From Asterias rubens (taxonomy: Eukaryota > Echinodermata > Asteroidea > Forcipulatida > Asteriidae), in contig NC_047081.1 of the NCBI RefSeq assembly GCF_902459465.1, forward strand, positions 10,817,857 to 10,881,856: a stretch of DNA of 64,000 bases. The letters run 5' to 3'. The notes below the pieces were generated by a model. It worked only from the letters and a program-made list of their open reading frames with translations. It did no database searches and was not told where the DNA came from. How positions within the stretch are numbered: position 1 is the first letter of the stretch; every line of letters begins with the position of its first letter. The position numbers and the translations under genes were made by a program. Positions 37,629-48,040 of the stretch are shown here, piece by piece.

Positions 37629-38687
37629 TCAGCTCATATAAATCTCCTCCACGTCGCTGATCTTCTTTCCAAACAGCTCCCTCTCAAGATCGCCAAGCTG
37701 GATGAGGAACGCCCTGTTCGGCCTTGCCTTGGGTCGCTTACTCCTAAGGAAACTTAGGGCATCGGCGAGACTCCAGCCCCGGTACTTCATCAAGAACGCG
37801 ATAGTAATCGTCGAGCTGCGACTGATTCCCTCTACGCAGTGAACTAGCACACGGCCGCCGCCGCTTAGTGCGTCCGCGATAAAATCCGCCGCTAGAGGTA
37901 ACCGGTGCTTCATATTGGAGCTGAGTTCATCGGCGTATTTTAGATGGAGGTACTTGCATTCCCCCTCGAAGGCGTTCGCACATTCCGTGGTGGCATTAAC
38001 GACGTGGGTAATGCCCAGGTTCTCAATAACTTTGCGATTGCTGGAGTGTTTTGCATTGCCCTGGTAAAGGGCGCCCTCGATGACCTCCGAGGGATAGGTG
38101 CGGATCATGCGAGCGCGGTCTCGCTCACTACGGATCAACAGATCATTGCACAGAAACGAGTAAGCCTTGTTAAAGGCACTAAACCCGCCGATGAGTATGG
38201 CAGGGTCGAGACCATGAGTTCGTAGCTTCTCGGCGAGGTTTGTTAGCACCAGGTTCGTTTCCTCTAGGTTGCTGTTATCGTCGTACAGCACAATATGCGT
38301 AAACCGTGTCAGTTTCCCCGAGTCCAGCGAGCAGTCAAAATCCGTGTCGATAGCAGTGTGAGTCCTAGCCGTCAGAATGTGAGACTCGTCAAACGACGCG
38401 TTCTCACGAGCGTCCAGAATGAGCATGTACTCGGGGGAGTGGATGAACGGCAGACGAAAACCATCGTTCATGAGATTGTACAAAGCAGGCACCGATTCGT
38501 ACCCTTCGTGTTCCTCCTCTATGGGGGGAGTCGTGGGGACTAGGGTACCCTTTTCTGTCTTACCTACGGGAGGGAGATGTGGGCATCTGGTTACCTGTAC
38601 TGGTTCCACGGTTTTGGAGGTGGGTACCACCGCAAGCTCCGGTAAGGACTGCAGTTTTCTGATGGAGGGTAGGCTGTTACTCCTTGT
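37629..38687 (-). CDS. STYXL1: STYXL1-like rhodanese/dual-specificity phosphatase, last exon
   Basis: This 352-codon exon starts after a good acceptor (ATTTTGTCTTTTCTAG, phase 0) and ends at TGA 37,629-37,631. Residues about 65-185 form a rhodanese/CDC25-like domain (YMLILDARENASFDESHILT; then VLYDDNSN; then ILIGGFSAF) with no rhodanese cysteine. Residues about 198-345 form a dual-specificity phosphatase domain: YPSEVIEGALYQGNA, GITHVVNAT, the acid candidate D253 in KYADELS, the P-loop VHCVEGISRSS with C284, and KARPNRAFL. Order and landmarks match vertebrate STYXL1 (MK-STYX), which binds stress-granule and mitochondrial partners and is a pseudophosphatase. Here the HCx5R signature is complete, so catalysis is plausible. 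The N-terminal 60 residues are low-complexity and contain no start codon, so at least one upstream exon exists, which I could not locate. Confidence 0.9.
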   Translation of the reverse strand, partial: TRSNSLPSIRKLQSLPELAVVPTSKTVEPVQVTRCPHLPPVGKTEKGTLVPTTPPIEEEHEGYESVPALYNLMNDGFRLPFIHSPEYMLILDARENASFDESHILTARTHTAIDTDFDCSLDSGKLTRFTHIVLYDDNSNLEETNLVLTNLAEKLRTHGLDPAILIGGFSAFNKAYSFLCNDLLIRSERDRARMIRTYPSEVIEGALYQGNAKHSSNRKVIENLGITHVVNATTECANAFEGECKYLHLKYADELSSNMKHRLPLAADFIADALSGGGRVLVHCVEGISRSSTITIAFLMKYRGWSLADALSFLRSKRPKARPNRAFLIQLGDLERELFGKKISDVEEIYMS

Positions 38688-38884
38688 CTAGAAAAGACAA
38701 AATGATGCCAAAAATAATTATATTATTATACTGGACATCTACATGTAACTGTGACAAAGGTCCAGTATTTTTGCATCAGGGAGGCAAGCCTACAAACTAC
38801 ATACGTTTGGTGGTCCATTTTCCCCAAAAAAACATAGATCTAGGGAACAAAGGTATCAACAAAATAGAAAAACCGCAAAAATTA

Positions 38885-38925
38885 GGGCTAGATAGCTCAG
38901 TTGATAAAGTCGGGAGTTTGCCAGG
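38885..38925 (+). mobile_element. tRNA-like A-box fragment
   Basis: GCTAGATAGCTCAGTTGATAAAG looks like the D-arm of a tRNA, but no anticodon stem or GTTCGA B-box follows. It is probably the 5' head of a decayed SINE. Confidence 0.25.
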
Positions 38926-38993
38926 GTGAAGAGGTCCACCAAACTTTTCCCCACATATTTCCGAAGAATTTCACATACCTTAAAGAGATATTA

Positions 38994-39135
38994 CAGGCCT
39001 GGAATTATACACAGGCCATTTTTTGTTGCCCCTGGTGTTGGCCTTGGTGCGTTTCAAAAGTTTCCTACTGACTTTAAGATTTTCCAATGGAAGATGGTAA
39101 TGGCCTTGCCCTTTCAACATGTTAATTCCAGGCCT
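38994..39135. mobile_element. Short MITE with CAGGCCTGGAATTA ends
   Basis: CAGGCCTGGAATTATACA at the left and TGTTAATTCCAGGCCTG at the right are inverted copies around a 110-bp interior. The interior CCTTGGTGCGTTTC and GGCCTTGCCCTTTC is shared with the longer repeats at 27.0 and 39.3 kb. Confidence 0.65.
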
Positions 39136-39331
39136 GATATTACATTGTAAATCAACCTCACCTGGCTAACATTTCTGACGATTGTTTCCCTGGGACTCTT
39201 CAACGACCCCCTTCTGCTGCTAGCTGATCCCATTACTTACTGGGGGCATTTCCTGCACAATAAGTGAACGATCAAACAAAACAACCAGTAAGTTTTTTTT
39301 TCAGACAAATCTGAGGGGCAGGCCTGATAGT

Positions 39332-39480
39332 TCACGGAGGCAATGAAGGCAATTGCCTCCATGCCCTCTGGTCATTGCCTTGGTGCCATTGAACTGCACT
39401 GTAGACCTTTCTTCACAGGGTGCTCTTTACCAAGGAGAAAACGCCTTGGTGCCCTTGCCCTTTCAAAAAGGCCTGGAGGG
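39332..39480 (+). mobile_element. Dispersed repeat, second copy of the 27.0-kb type
   Basis: TTCACGGAGGCAATGAAGGCA, TTGCCTCCATGCCCTCTGGT and CGCCTTGGTGCCCTTGCCCT match 26,963-27,118 in the same order and orientation with about 15-20 percent visible differences. The element ends in a CAAAAAGGCCTGGAGGGG segment. Confidence 0.6.
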
Positions 39481-40289
39481 GCAATCGTGCACACTGCTAC
39501 TATTTGACATCCAAATCCTGACAAGGTTTCTTTGTCTGCTGACGTCTTCCATGTAAGGAAAGTGAAGTCAGTCCTGAGCCAATATGGCTCATCAGGCCCG
39601 CGTTTATCCAGTTTCCTTGGGATTTAACAACTAAGAAAATTACTATTAGCCCTTGACAGGATGCTGTGTCAAGTCTGAAGATACTAGCCAAGTCTGGACA
39701 TGGCGGTGATGATACAGGGAAAAAATGGTTCAAGAAAAATATGGACTTACTCAGATCATCGCCATATATTATTGGTGTGTTGATATACCACCCATGCACA
39801 GATGAGTCCTGCTTTTATTGTGTCCGCAACTAGCCAAATAAGAAAACTACTCAAAGCTACGACTTAACACCAGTCAAACCATTGCACAACCCCCATACCA
39901 TTGCTGGCAGTGCACTGTGCGCAGGTACGATGTACGTACATCCATGCATACATTCTCAAAACAAACACCTTTTTTGTTGTTCAAAACACCAATTCAGCAC
40001 AGGATCACCTTTTATGGCCCCTGTTCTGTGGACTTAGAGCCAGGTAAAGTAAACAGTTACCAGTGTAGCTTAAGTTGCTTGGATACCAGTCAGTGCTTGA
40101 GAATCAGATTTGGCGATTTGTATTTTGTACTAAATGGTGGGATGAAACTGTTTGGTTGATTGGTTTATGACTGACTGACACAGTTTTTGTTTTAATGGGT
40201 AGGTGTTGAATGTTAATGTATTGGAATTTTACACTGCAGTGTGGTGGTGTACATTATTGGGACATTGTTAAGTAAATCCAATACAATTT

Positions 40290-40446
40290 ATAAGGTTTAT
40301 CGCGAATAGCAAAATATCAAGAGAGGGCGCTGTTGAACCCACACAAAGGTATAGGCCTTGCGTGCGCGAGTCGTAGAAACTGCATAGAAACCGCCCCATA
40401 TTCCTTCCCACAATACATTGCAATTCTGAATCGCGATAAACCTTAT
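40290..40446. mobile_element. MITE with ATAAGGTTTATCGCGA ends
   Basis: ATAAGGTTTATCGCGA at the left and its exact reverse complement TCGCGATAAACCTTAT at the right enclose 125 bp containing GAGGGCGCTGTTGAACC. The 16-bp ends are perfect. No second copy was seen in the window. Confidence 0.65.
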
Positions 40447-41143
40447 ATCACTGGTTCAATTATTCAATTCAACAATAACGTTCAAATGAACACTCGATGC
40501 TAACGACACACACACACCTCTCTTGCTGTTATAATTTAGAGTGTCAATTATTTTCAAGTGAAGTTCAAAAACAGGTTTTTGTAAACAAAAAGAACATGTT
40601 TACGATGTTGACTTGGTAATACGTTATAAAAATAAAAATGGCGATTTGGACTTTGGAGAAATGGAATCGTTGGAATTCATCAAAATCAAAATCAATTTAC
40701 AGTTGCACAACTCAAACCCAGAATTAATATAACAATACTATCACTATTTCTGTATTACATGTTTTCACTCAGGATAACAAAAATTATTGTAACTCGTACA
40801 TACCATTGTTTTCACAACTCAAAATGTGTCGTTCCATCGTTGTATGACGAGTCGGACGTGCAGAGCAGACACCGGAAGAATCATTGGTTTGCGCCCTCTA
40901 TTGCCTGAATATTATTCACGTTTTGGGCCCTTTTCGAAACATCGGCATCGAGAACATGTGGGCTCTCTCTCCATGATTCGGCTTTTGAAAACGTTTCTTT
41001 ATCAGGGCGGGACCTTCAAAAAGAGTAATGAAAAGCCAAAGTCGTGGTTTCGAAAATGGTAAAAAAGGCGACGACTACAGAACAGCCTGCAAATGACACT
41101 GGCCCCGTTTAGTTATCTTTGTTAGTTTGTTTCCCCACCGATC

Positions 41144-41656
41144 GCCGGTGTCAGATGCAATTGTGTCCGCCATGCAGTACTGTCCGCTACGGACACGATT
41201 GCATATGCAATCGTGTCCAGGGCTATGCAAAAACCGTCCGGTGGACACATGACTGTACATGTATGTGCGCGCGTAAGCGAGCGTGCATACACTATAAACC
41301 AACGTATAACCCCAGCATGAATATTCACGTATTTGATGATTGCAGCTAATACCCAACCCAACGGCCGAACCATTTCCCATGTCATTCATGACATGCACTT
41401 AGTAGCTTGTAAACAAATGGCGAACGTGTTCCGTCTGCGACCAAGGGCGTTTAATTTACTGCAAGGACGGTCTTGCACGGAGGCGGACACAACTGCATAT
41501 GCAAGTGTGTCCGAGCGGACACAATTGCATTATGCAGCAGCGTCCGGGCGGACACGATTGCATAATATGCAAAACCGTCCGGCGGACATAATTGCATATG
41601 CAATAATGTCCTCCGGATAGTTTTGTATAGTGGACACAATTGCATGCGACATCGGC
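41144..41656 (-). mobile_element. Palindrome-cluster element, copy 2 (more complete)
   Basis: Terminal inverted repeats GCCGGTGTCAGATGCAATTG and, at the other end, the complement of GCCGATGTCGCATGCAATTG enclose 513 bp. Each half is a series of short palindromes built on TTGCATATGCAA flanked by GTGTCC/GGACAC, plus CCGTCCGG units. The middle (about 41,290-41,450) is unique and contains AT-rich sequence absent from copy 1. It is in inverted orientation relative to copy 1 at 29.0 kb. No transposase frame was seen. Confidence 0.8.
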
Positions 41657-41673
41657 ACAACAAAACCTTTCTG

Positions 41674-42080
41674 CAAAAGGCGGTGGACACTATTGGTAAT
41701 TCCTCAAACTAATTGTTAGCATAAAACCTTAAATTGGTAAAGAGTAATGGGGAGAGGTTGATAGCATAAAACAATGTGAGAAACGGCTCCCTCTGAAGTG
41801 ACTTAGTTTTCGAGAAAGAAGTAATTTTCCACGACTTTGATTTCGAGACCTCAGATTTAGAACTTGAGGTCTCGAAATCAAGCATCTGAAAGTGAAAGTA
41901 CACAACTTCGTGTGACAGGGGTGTTTTTTTTCTTTCATAGTTATCTCGCAACTTCGACGACCAATTTGAGCTGAAATGTTCACAGGTTTGTTGTTTTATG
42001 CATTTTTATTATGTTGAGATACACCAAGTGGGAAGACTGGTCTTTGACAATATTACCAAACGTTTCCAGTGTCTTCAAAA
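41674..42080. mobile_element. Family A MITE without clear TTAA ends
   Basis: GGCGGTGGACACTATTGGTAATT, the GAGACCTCAGATTT / AACTTGAGGTCTC hairpin and GTGTCTTCAAAAA define a near-complete copy. It starts 18 bp after the palindrome-cluster element, and its outer TTAA is mutated on both sides. Confidence 0.8.
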
Positions 42081-42905
42081 ACATTTACCACCCAGAGAAA
42101 ACTTTTACAGAAAATGGGGGGGGGGGGGCGGTTCCGCATCTCAAAATAAAGAGGACCTATGTTTTATGCTGATCCTTCACACACTCGGATGATATGTCGA
42201 CTTGGCATACACAATGCTTCCCCCCCCCCCCCCCAACAAACATAATCATGAATATCTTAATTATTTTGCTATACATGAGTGTGGTTTTCAACCACAACTA
42301 AGTCGTCAGTTACAAATCCCTAGTCATCGGCTTCATAATAATATCCCATCCATCATCAGTTCAACTGTGTTCCTTGTCTTTCCTTTTCCCCGGACTGTGC
42401 ATCGCGCCCCGTCGGCGAGCCAACCGTCCTCCGCTCCTCTGGCCCCCACTGATTACCGTGCCTCGATAACTGACGGTCCAATCAAGCTGCCGTGATCCAA
42501 TTGACTGTGTCTACATCTCGTGTCGTCGTTTGAGGATTCAAATCCCACTTTTTTTTATTCTGTGGGGGTGTCAGTTCCACGAACTTCATTAGCCTAATAA
42601 CTAGGATTCGATTGAGTTCTTGTTGTTTTACGGATTGACGGGGAGGTTTGGAATTGGGTCTAATAGCTCGGAGGCAGGAAAACCTGAACGGGTTGATGTG
42701 TCATTTTTACACATGGTGAAGCATGAAGCCTAGTTCAGTATGTTAGTACGAAACCGAGGGTCGAAAATGTAATAGTCTGTTCCCATTATATGAAACTGTT
42801 AAATTATTGTTAGTACCGAGGGAGCCCGACTGAGATTTCTATGGAGTTTGTTTCCCTTTTTTTTTTTTTTTTTTTTTAGGGGGTGGGGGGGGGGGCAAAA
42901 GATGT

Positions 42906-43000
42906 AGTAGTCGGCAACCAGCAGTTCGCGCGAGAGCAGTGACAACTCGAGTATCTCGCCGCGTTAGACCGTTAACGACTTGTCCACAAGTCTACATTAT
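42906..43000 (+). repeat. Direct repeat, unit 1
   Basis: AGTCGGCAACCAGCAGT, GCGAGAGCAGTGA and GTTAACGACTTGTCCACAAG recur in the same order at 44,308-44,440. It lies just after a long poly-T and poly-G run. Confidence 0.6.
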
Positions 43001-44065
43001 GACCGGTGTAACATCTTTGCCTAAACTAGGGGCGTTCAAATTGATTACCCCACCACACACAATACATACCAAGAGAAACCATTCGCCTTAGTTTTTGTAG
43101 TTGTGGGTCACTCTATGTTGTTATTTGTTGTCTTTATTGAGAAGAAATTAAAACGAGAACAAACAGAAAACAAAATAATATATCAATTACTTTTTGTACA
43201 CGTGCAATGTCAGTTTGTGGATGAGCAATTTCTACGCAAACCACAGAATGGCAAGAGGAAAGCAAAACGCTAATTGTTTGTTTATTTTGTTTGTTTAGAA
43301 TTGTTGTTTTGTCCGCACGGATTGTGGTATATACGTTAAATGTGATTAGGCAAATCTAATCAATAATTGACTTGGATTTTGTTTACCCTCAAAACCATCA
43401 TTATTGTCTATACTGTATAATATCTTTGCTAACTGAGCTCCGAAATTATGATTTCCAATTTTCAAGTCACGCCGTAATTAATGCCAATATACTTTTCATT
43501 ACAATGGACCCATATTGCAGAAACGGTCTTACGTCAAACCCAAAAAATACCCTTCATTACCGGATACCAGATCAGTACACATAATGTGATTAAACAATTA
43601 GACGTCAAAATTATTGTTATTGTTCAATGAGACCCAACCTATCAAGCTATAAATATTCCTCCTCATGCCTTGTTTGTCTAGAATAATTGAATTAATAAAA
43701 GACTGTAATTCGGATAATGCATTTTTTCTGCAATCCTGGTGACAAAGGCTCTGGCTGTACTCTTTCTTCTGGTTTGACAAACTGGGAGTTTTTGATGTAC
43801 ACATCAGCGTTACCAAGTGGTGAGGGACGGGACTGGATAGGCAGATGGCAGGGGACGTGGCTAAATCCCACAGCGCCATTAGTCTGGACTAGTCTGCCAC
43901 AGTCGATCAATTAGGGCCCCCACTGTTCCTTCTCTCGCTGCCCCCGCCCCTTACTGAGCGGTACACGGGAAGCTTATCGTCGTGCCCCCTTCACGGTATT
44001 AGACTTGAGAACAAGTCGTTATAACGGCAGTCGCGGTGGAAGTGGCATTCCTGACTCTAGCCCGG

Positions 44066-44234
44066 TTCATACTTCCTGCGAATGCGAAGCGAATGTTGAC
44101 GTCACAGAAATCGCAACGAATATTCGCAGCAGTTCAGCTCGGGGCAACTCACTTGCAAATATCGCTGCGAAAGGATAGTTGTGACGTCAATTTCACGACG
44201 AATTCGCTTCAATCGCATTCGCAGGAAGTAGGAA
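44066..44234. mobile_element. MITE with TTCCTGCGAATGCGA ends
   Basis: TACTTCCTGCGAATGCGAAG at the left is matched by the complement of CGCATTCGCAGGAAGTA at the right, with a second pairing inside (GTTGACGTCAC / GTGACGTCAA). Length 169 bp. The 80-codon open frame through it is not a gene. Confidence 0.7.
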
Positions 44235-44307
44235 TTGCGATTTCTGCGTCACTGGCGATATTCTCGCGAGACTGCTAGCATGGCCCCCGCGAAGCTAGTC
44301 GGCAGAT

Positions 44308-44440
44308 AGTCGGCAGCCAGCAGTGATCTCGCGAGAGCAGTGATCTCGGGGAGATCTACTCAATTGCGGACTCCCTGAATCATTACGCCACCACCACGAC
44401 TCGACTATCTCACCATTAACGACTTGTCAACAAGTCTAGG
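44308..44440 (+). repeat. Direct repeat, unit 2
   Basis: Second copy of the block at 42.9 kb, with a 40-bp insertion containing CTCGGGGAGATCTACTC. The two copies are about 1.3 kb apart with the MITE at 44.07 kb between them. Confidence 0.55.
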
Positions 44441-45664
44441 TTTGTAGCTACATCCACGGAGCGCACTCGAGCGACGCTGGCCGTAATTAGGGTCAACATA
44501 TGCTGCGATAATGCACCGCCGGTTCGGCGGGCGACTTGAAGCTTGTTAGCTTCGTACTGGGCATATGCTCCCGTTATAGCTACTTGACATTAGTCCATTG
44601 TTCCTCAACGCAGTCTAACAGTGTCTTGATTTTGTGTTTGTTCAGAGAAAATGAAGAATGCTCTTACTTTTTTACATTTTTTTTTTTATTTCATTTTTTT
44701 TTTCAAGTTAAATAATTATGATTGGTGTTGATTTTATAATCGGGTTTGGTTTTATTCTAAGACGTTGCTCACTTTCGTCGCGCGTGTTTTGGGTATGCAT
44801 GGATGAAAGACAAATAATGATGGGGTCACCGAAAAGCGTTACTGTTGATTTATCAGACAACAAACTTGACTTGATTTTTAGGTTTTTAAACCTTCCGTTG
44901 TAACAACTGTAATTGTCATACAGTCCGATGATGATCCATTGTGAGAACGTTCATGCACTTTCAAATTTTGCAATGTGATATGGCTCTTTTTGATCTAAAC
45001 ACAATCTGTCCTCAAACACCATTGTAGCAGCTCTGAAACCATCCAGTTTGCACACTTGATAATAAATCATATTGTTTCAACAAATTTCTGTCATTGCTTT
45101 TAAAAGTATGAATTAAAACAGCGATACACAAATGCCTGACAATAGTATTAAAGTCAACCCTTACCTTTTAAGGAATTGAAAAAGAAAAGTAAGCCAACAC
45201 AAAAAAAACATTTTGCACTTGCTATTATATAAAAAAGTGTTGCCAAGCCATTTTACAAAGGCATCTGGTTGAAGATTATACATAGTGCCAACAGCGCACG
45301 CGTGGTATGAACAAGAAAATGGCGGGCTAATCCTAGCCCGAAGCAACACACACAAAAATGCATTTCTTTTTTTATTTGGCGCGCGCGCAGTGTACCATAG
45401 GCAAATGGTAAACGACATTGATACGTCCGTATGTGCAGAAGAGAGTAAGAACGCAGTTGACAAGTGGACCACTGACGGAAAAGCCGGCTATAAACTGAGC
45501 AGACGACAACTGTCCTCAAAAACTCATGCAAATTGGCGCGCAATTGCAGCCTGTGTGTATAACACATGTAATGCGTTTATGCTGCAATGATTGTATCGAC
45601 AATTTCAGCTGAAAATATATGGTGAGAAAAAGCAGATCGCTGAAAAACATTCATTACGAGAACT

Positions 45665-45745
45665 TCACTGCTGACTGGAGTACGGTGCCGAGATGGGGTC
45701 GTTTTTGACGATGTAGCTTTGGAGGCAACATGGCGTGTTTTCACG
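45665..45745 (+). other. Candidate first exon of the PRDM8-like gene (5' UTR with a short upstream ORF)
   Basis: GGAGGCAACATGGCGTGTTTT leads to CACG|GTAAGTTTG, a strong donor at 45,746. An AT-rich AAAATATATGG lies about 50 bp before the presumed start. Joined to the acceptor at 47,892, the frame from this ATG runs MACFHDKMT and stops, so this would be a nine-codon upstream ORF, not the protein start. The exon left border is a guess. Confidence 0.3.
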
Positions 45746-46150
45746 GTAAGTTTGTTGGTCGTTTTGGTTCATCATTGGTCTGATTTGTTTAAATCTCTGC
45801 ACACAGTTTAGATCGTAGGCTTGTGGTTGTTTGCTGTGCTTTGGAAAAGCCTACCGTTTGGGATGCGATTTTTTGCAATTATAGCAAGTATTGCTTTTTG
45901 TTTTTAAATGACTTAACTCCAAGCGTCCAAATGACCCGATCTCCGGGTTCCTCGTCAAGCTGACTCAGAAAGTGGTTACAGAACTGACTCTCTGTAATTT
46001 TGAGTCAATTTGGGCCAGGCCATATTGATCCAGGTCAGGCCACACGTGACCCGGAACTGTATTATTTCTGACCCGGAAAGTGTTTAGAGTGTATGATACT
46101 AAAAAAAAATATAGCGTCACTCAAACGATAGGAAGACGGCTTATAGACCA

Positions 46151-46302
46151 CTATCATGCTGCCACCATCTTGGTCATGTTCCACGTATCGAGTAACACTA
46201 ATGAATGATAATAAAGCAGGAACCAGACTATTTTGTTATTCCAGCCTCGGTTTGGTAACATTGATACCAATGGGAGAAATTCAAGATGTCTGCACCATGA
46301 TA
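46151..46302 (+). mobile_element. Short palindromic MITE, family D
   Basis: TATCATGCTGCCACCATCTTGG at the left pairs with the complement of TCAAGATGTCTGCACCATGATA at the right. The interior AGGAACCAGACTATTTTGTT and CCAGCCTCGGTTTGGTAACA is shared with the 17.5 and 13.9-kb copies. Confidence 0.7.
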
Positions 46303-46519
46303 AACAATACAGAAACAAGGGTGCATCTTTTGCGATTCTGCTGACACAATGGTTTGACCGTAGAATTTCGATCGCCTTAAAGTAGAACTATACATATTGT
46401 ACATGACGGGGAAATTAATTTACACAAATTAATAAGCTTTGCAGTAATAGGAATACCATACAAAAAAAAGATTTCTCCAAAGTATTTTATGGTGTTTTCA
46501 AAAACAAGGCGGTGATGTA

Positions 46520-46556
46520 GCAGCTCGACGTTTCGATGTATATCTTCAAGAGATAG
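46520..46556 (-). other. GAAACGTC motif, hammerhead-like remnant
   Basis: On the minus strand: TCTTGAAGATATACATCGAA then ACGTCGAGCTGC. This gives a TTGAAGA box, a small GAT/ATC hairpin, then GAAAC-GTC. It is near the CTGANGA..GAAA order of a hammerhead core but with the first base changed. Confidence 0.3.
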
Positions 46557-47538
46557 TGTGAAGTGACGATGCTTGGTTGCTTGTTGTCTGAAAACTTCAT
46601 CGTGCGTATTTTTTTTTCTTGGCAAAACGCTGATCGAGACGTTGAGTTGTCATTCGCTCCGCACAAACAACAATTTTTATCAAGAGAAATTCTGACAGCT
46701 CATATACCACAAAATAATGTAATTTGTTTTTGTAGGTATCTCCACAAATAATTAATACATGACCTATTTTAATAATTAATCTCCCGCATTCAAATTGCAT
46801 GCTTTCCTGAATAGTTTGAAACCCAGTAAGACCAACTCAGAAAGAAAACAGAGAAGAACAAAATAGAAATGATCTGAAAACTGTCAGAGACGGAAATACT
46901 AAAGACGTGGGTGCCGACATCTGCTCCAAAATTTCTCGAAATTAATAATATATTTACGAAATTAGACGAGACACTATTATCATGTTGAGACCCACCCAGC
47001 CGCATATGCCGAAAAGAGATTCCAAATTATTAAAACAGAATAAGAATTCCCACTTAAATAAGACATGAATTTGTAGGAGAGCAGGAAGAGTGTTTTAGGT
47101 CTACGACTAGATTAAGAATTAATCTGTCAGCACGGTATGAGACGGACCCCGTACTGTCGTTGACACCCCTCGACATGCTCGACGTGCCAAAATGCACGGC
47201 TGGGCCCGTCAAACTTATGCTTGTCTCGGCATAGGGGGAGGGACGGGAGATGATAGACTTGATTCAAGTCCCGTTCTCGTGTGAGAGGTCCCTTATATCC
47301 ACCGCGGCGCGGCACAGATTGTGGGAGTTTTCTGATGTTAGGCGCAGGCGATGGGGGCTGAAAATATTGGGAATTGAGTCAAGTCTAGGAGATGATGGCA
47401 AGCGTATTTTTATCCAGGGTTTCATCACTGTCTCATTCAATCATTAATTACTTTTCTTCTTTGCTCGTGTGTGTGTGTGTTGGCTGGGAAGTCGTATGAT
47501 TAGGCCTACTCAACGAGTTTGTGGAATATAATTGTGGA

Positions 47539-47830
47539 ATTATGTTTTGAAGAAGAGTGTGATGCTGTTTCTGTGGTCGAGCGAACCGGAGCGCCTTGAG
47601 CCACGAATTTTGTGCAAGATTTTGATGACGTTTTTTCGGATGTTTTGAAGAAGGGGGTGATACTCTTTCTTGTGGTGGAACGCAACAGGGGCGTCTTGAG
47701 ATACGACAAGGTTTGAATCAATATTTTTACTGAGATTGTTAAGGATGTTTTTGAGAAGGGTATGGTACTAGCTTTTTCTGGCAATTGAACAAACGGAAGC
47801 GGCTTGGGCCACGATTTGTGTATTATAGAC
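47539..47830. repeat. Diverged ~105-bp tandem triplication
   Basis: Three units start GTTTTGAAGAAGAGTGTGAT (47,539), GTTTTGAAGAAGGGGGTGAT (47,641) and GTTTTTGAGAAGGGTATGGT (47,747). Each continues through a GAGCGnnTTGAG-like or GGCGTCTTGAG segment and an ACGA segment. The minus-strand open frame across it is a consequence of the repeat. It sits directly before the 5' UTR exon of the PRDM8-like gene. Confidence 0.7.
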
Positions 47831-47891
47831 ACTTATTGTTTCATCGGTGTGTTTTCTTATAATATTGTTTTCTTTTCTTGATTATTTACAG

Positions 47892-48040
47892 ACAAAATGA
47901 CGTGAGCGTTTTTCATTGGTAGAACTCTAACCTGACAATGAAGCAGTAGTGAGCAGTTACAGTATCCACCTTCACACCCTCTGGATGTAATTGATTCGCT
48001 CTTCCACAAATTGGAAACCAAGCCAGGCTCCCCGTAAACC
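47892..48040 (+). other. 5' UTR part of the PRDM8-like terminal exon
   Basis: A long pyrimidine tract (GTTTTCTTTTCTTG) and ATTTACAG precede 47,892. The following 149 bases have stops in all plus-strand frames, including a TAA two codons before the main ATG, so this segment is untranslated in any transcript using this acceptor. Confidence 0.55.

Larger units (their letters stand above)
38688..45664. other. Upstream region of STYXL1-like gene and intergenic repeats
   Basis: It should contain the first exon(s) of the STYXL1-like gene, but I found no exon with an ATG and a phase-0 donor. A minus-strand frame ending at GTAAGT near 39,752 has the wrong phase. The rest is MITEs (listed), a duplicated 95-bp block and two long homopolymer runs. 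Confidence 0.5.
45746..47891. other. Candidate intron of the PRDM8-like gene
   Basis: Bounded by a strong donor (GTAAGTTTG) and a strong acceptor (pyrimidine tract then ATTTACAG). It contains one family D MITE, one GAAACGTC motif and a diverged tandem repeat. No PR-domain exon was recognised in it on the plus strand. Confidence 0.35.

Noticed and set aside
39740..39799. Possible upstream exon of the STYXL1-like gene with ATG and GTAAGT donor
   Set aside because: The frame from the longer ATG ends in phase 1 at the donor, whereas the 38,687 acceptor needs phase 0. Joining them creates an immediate stop.
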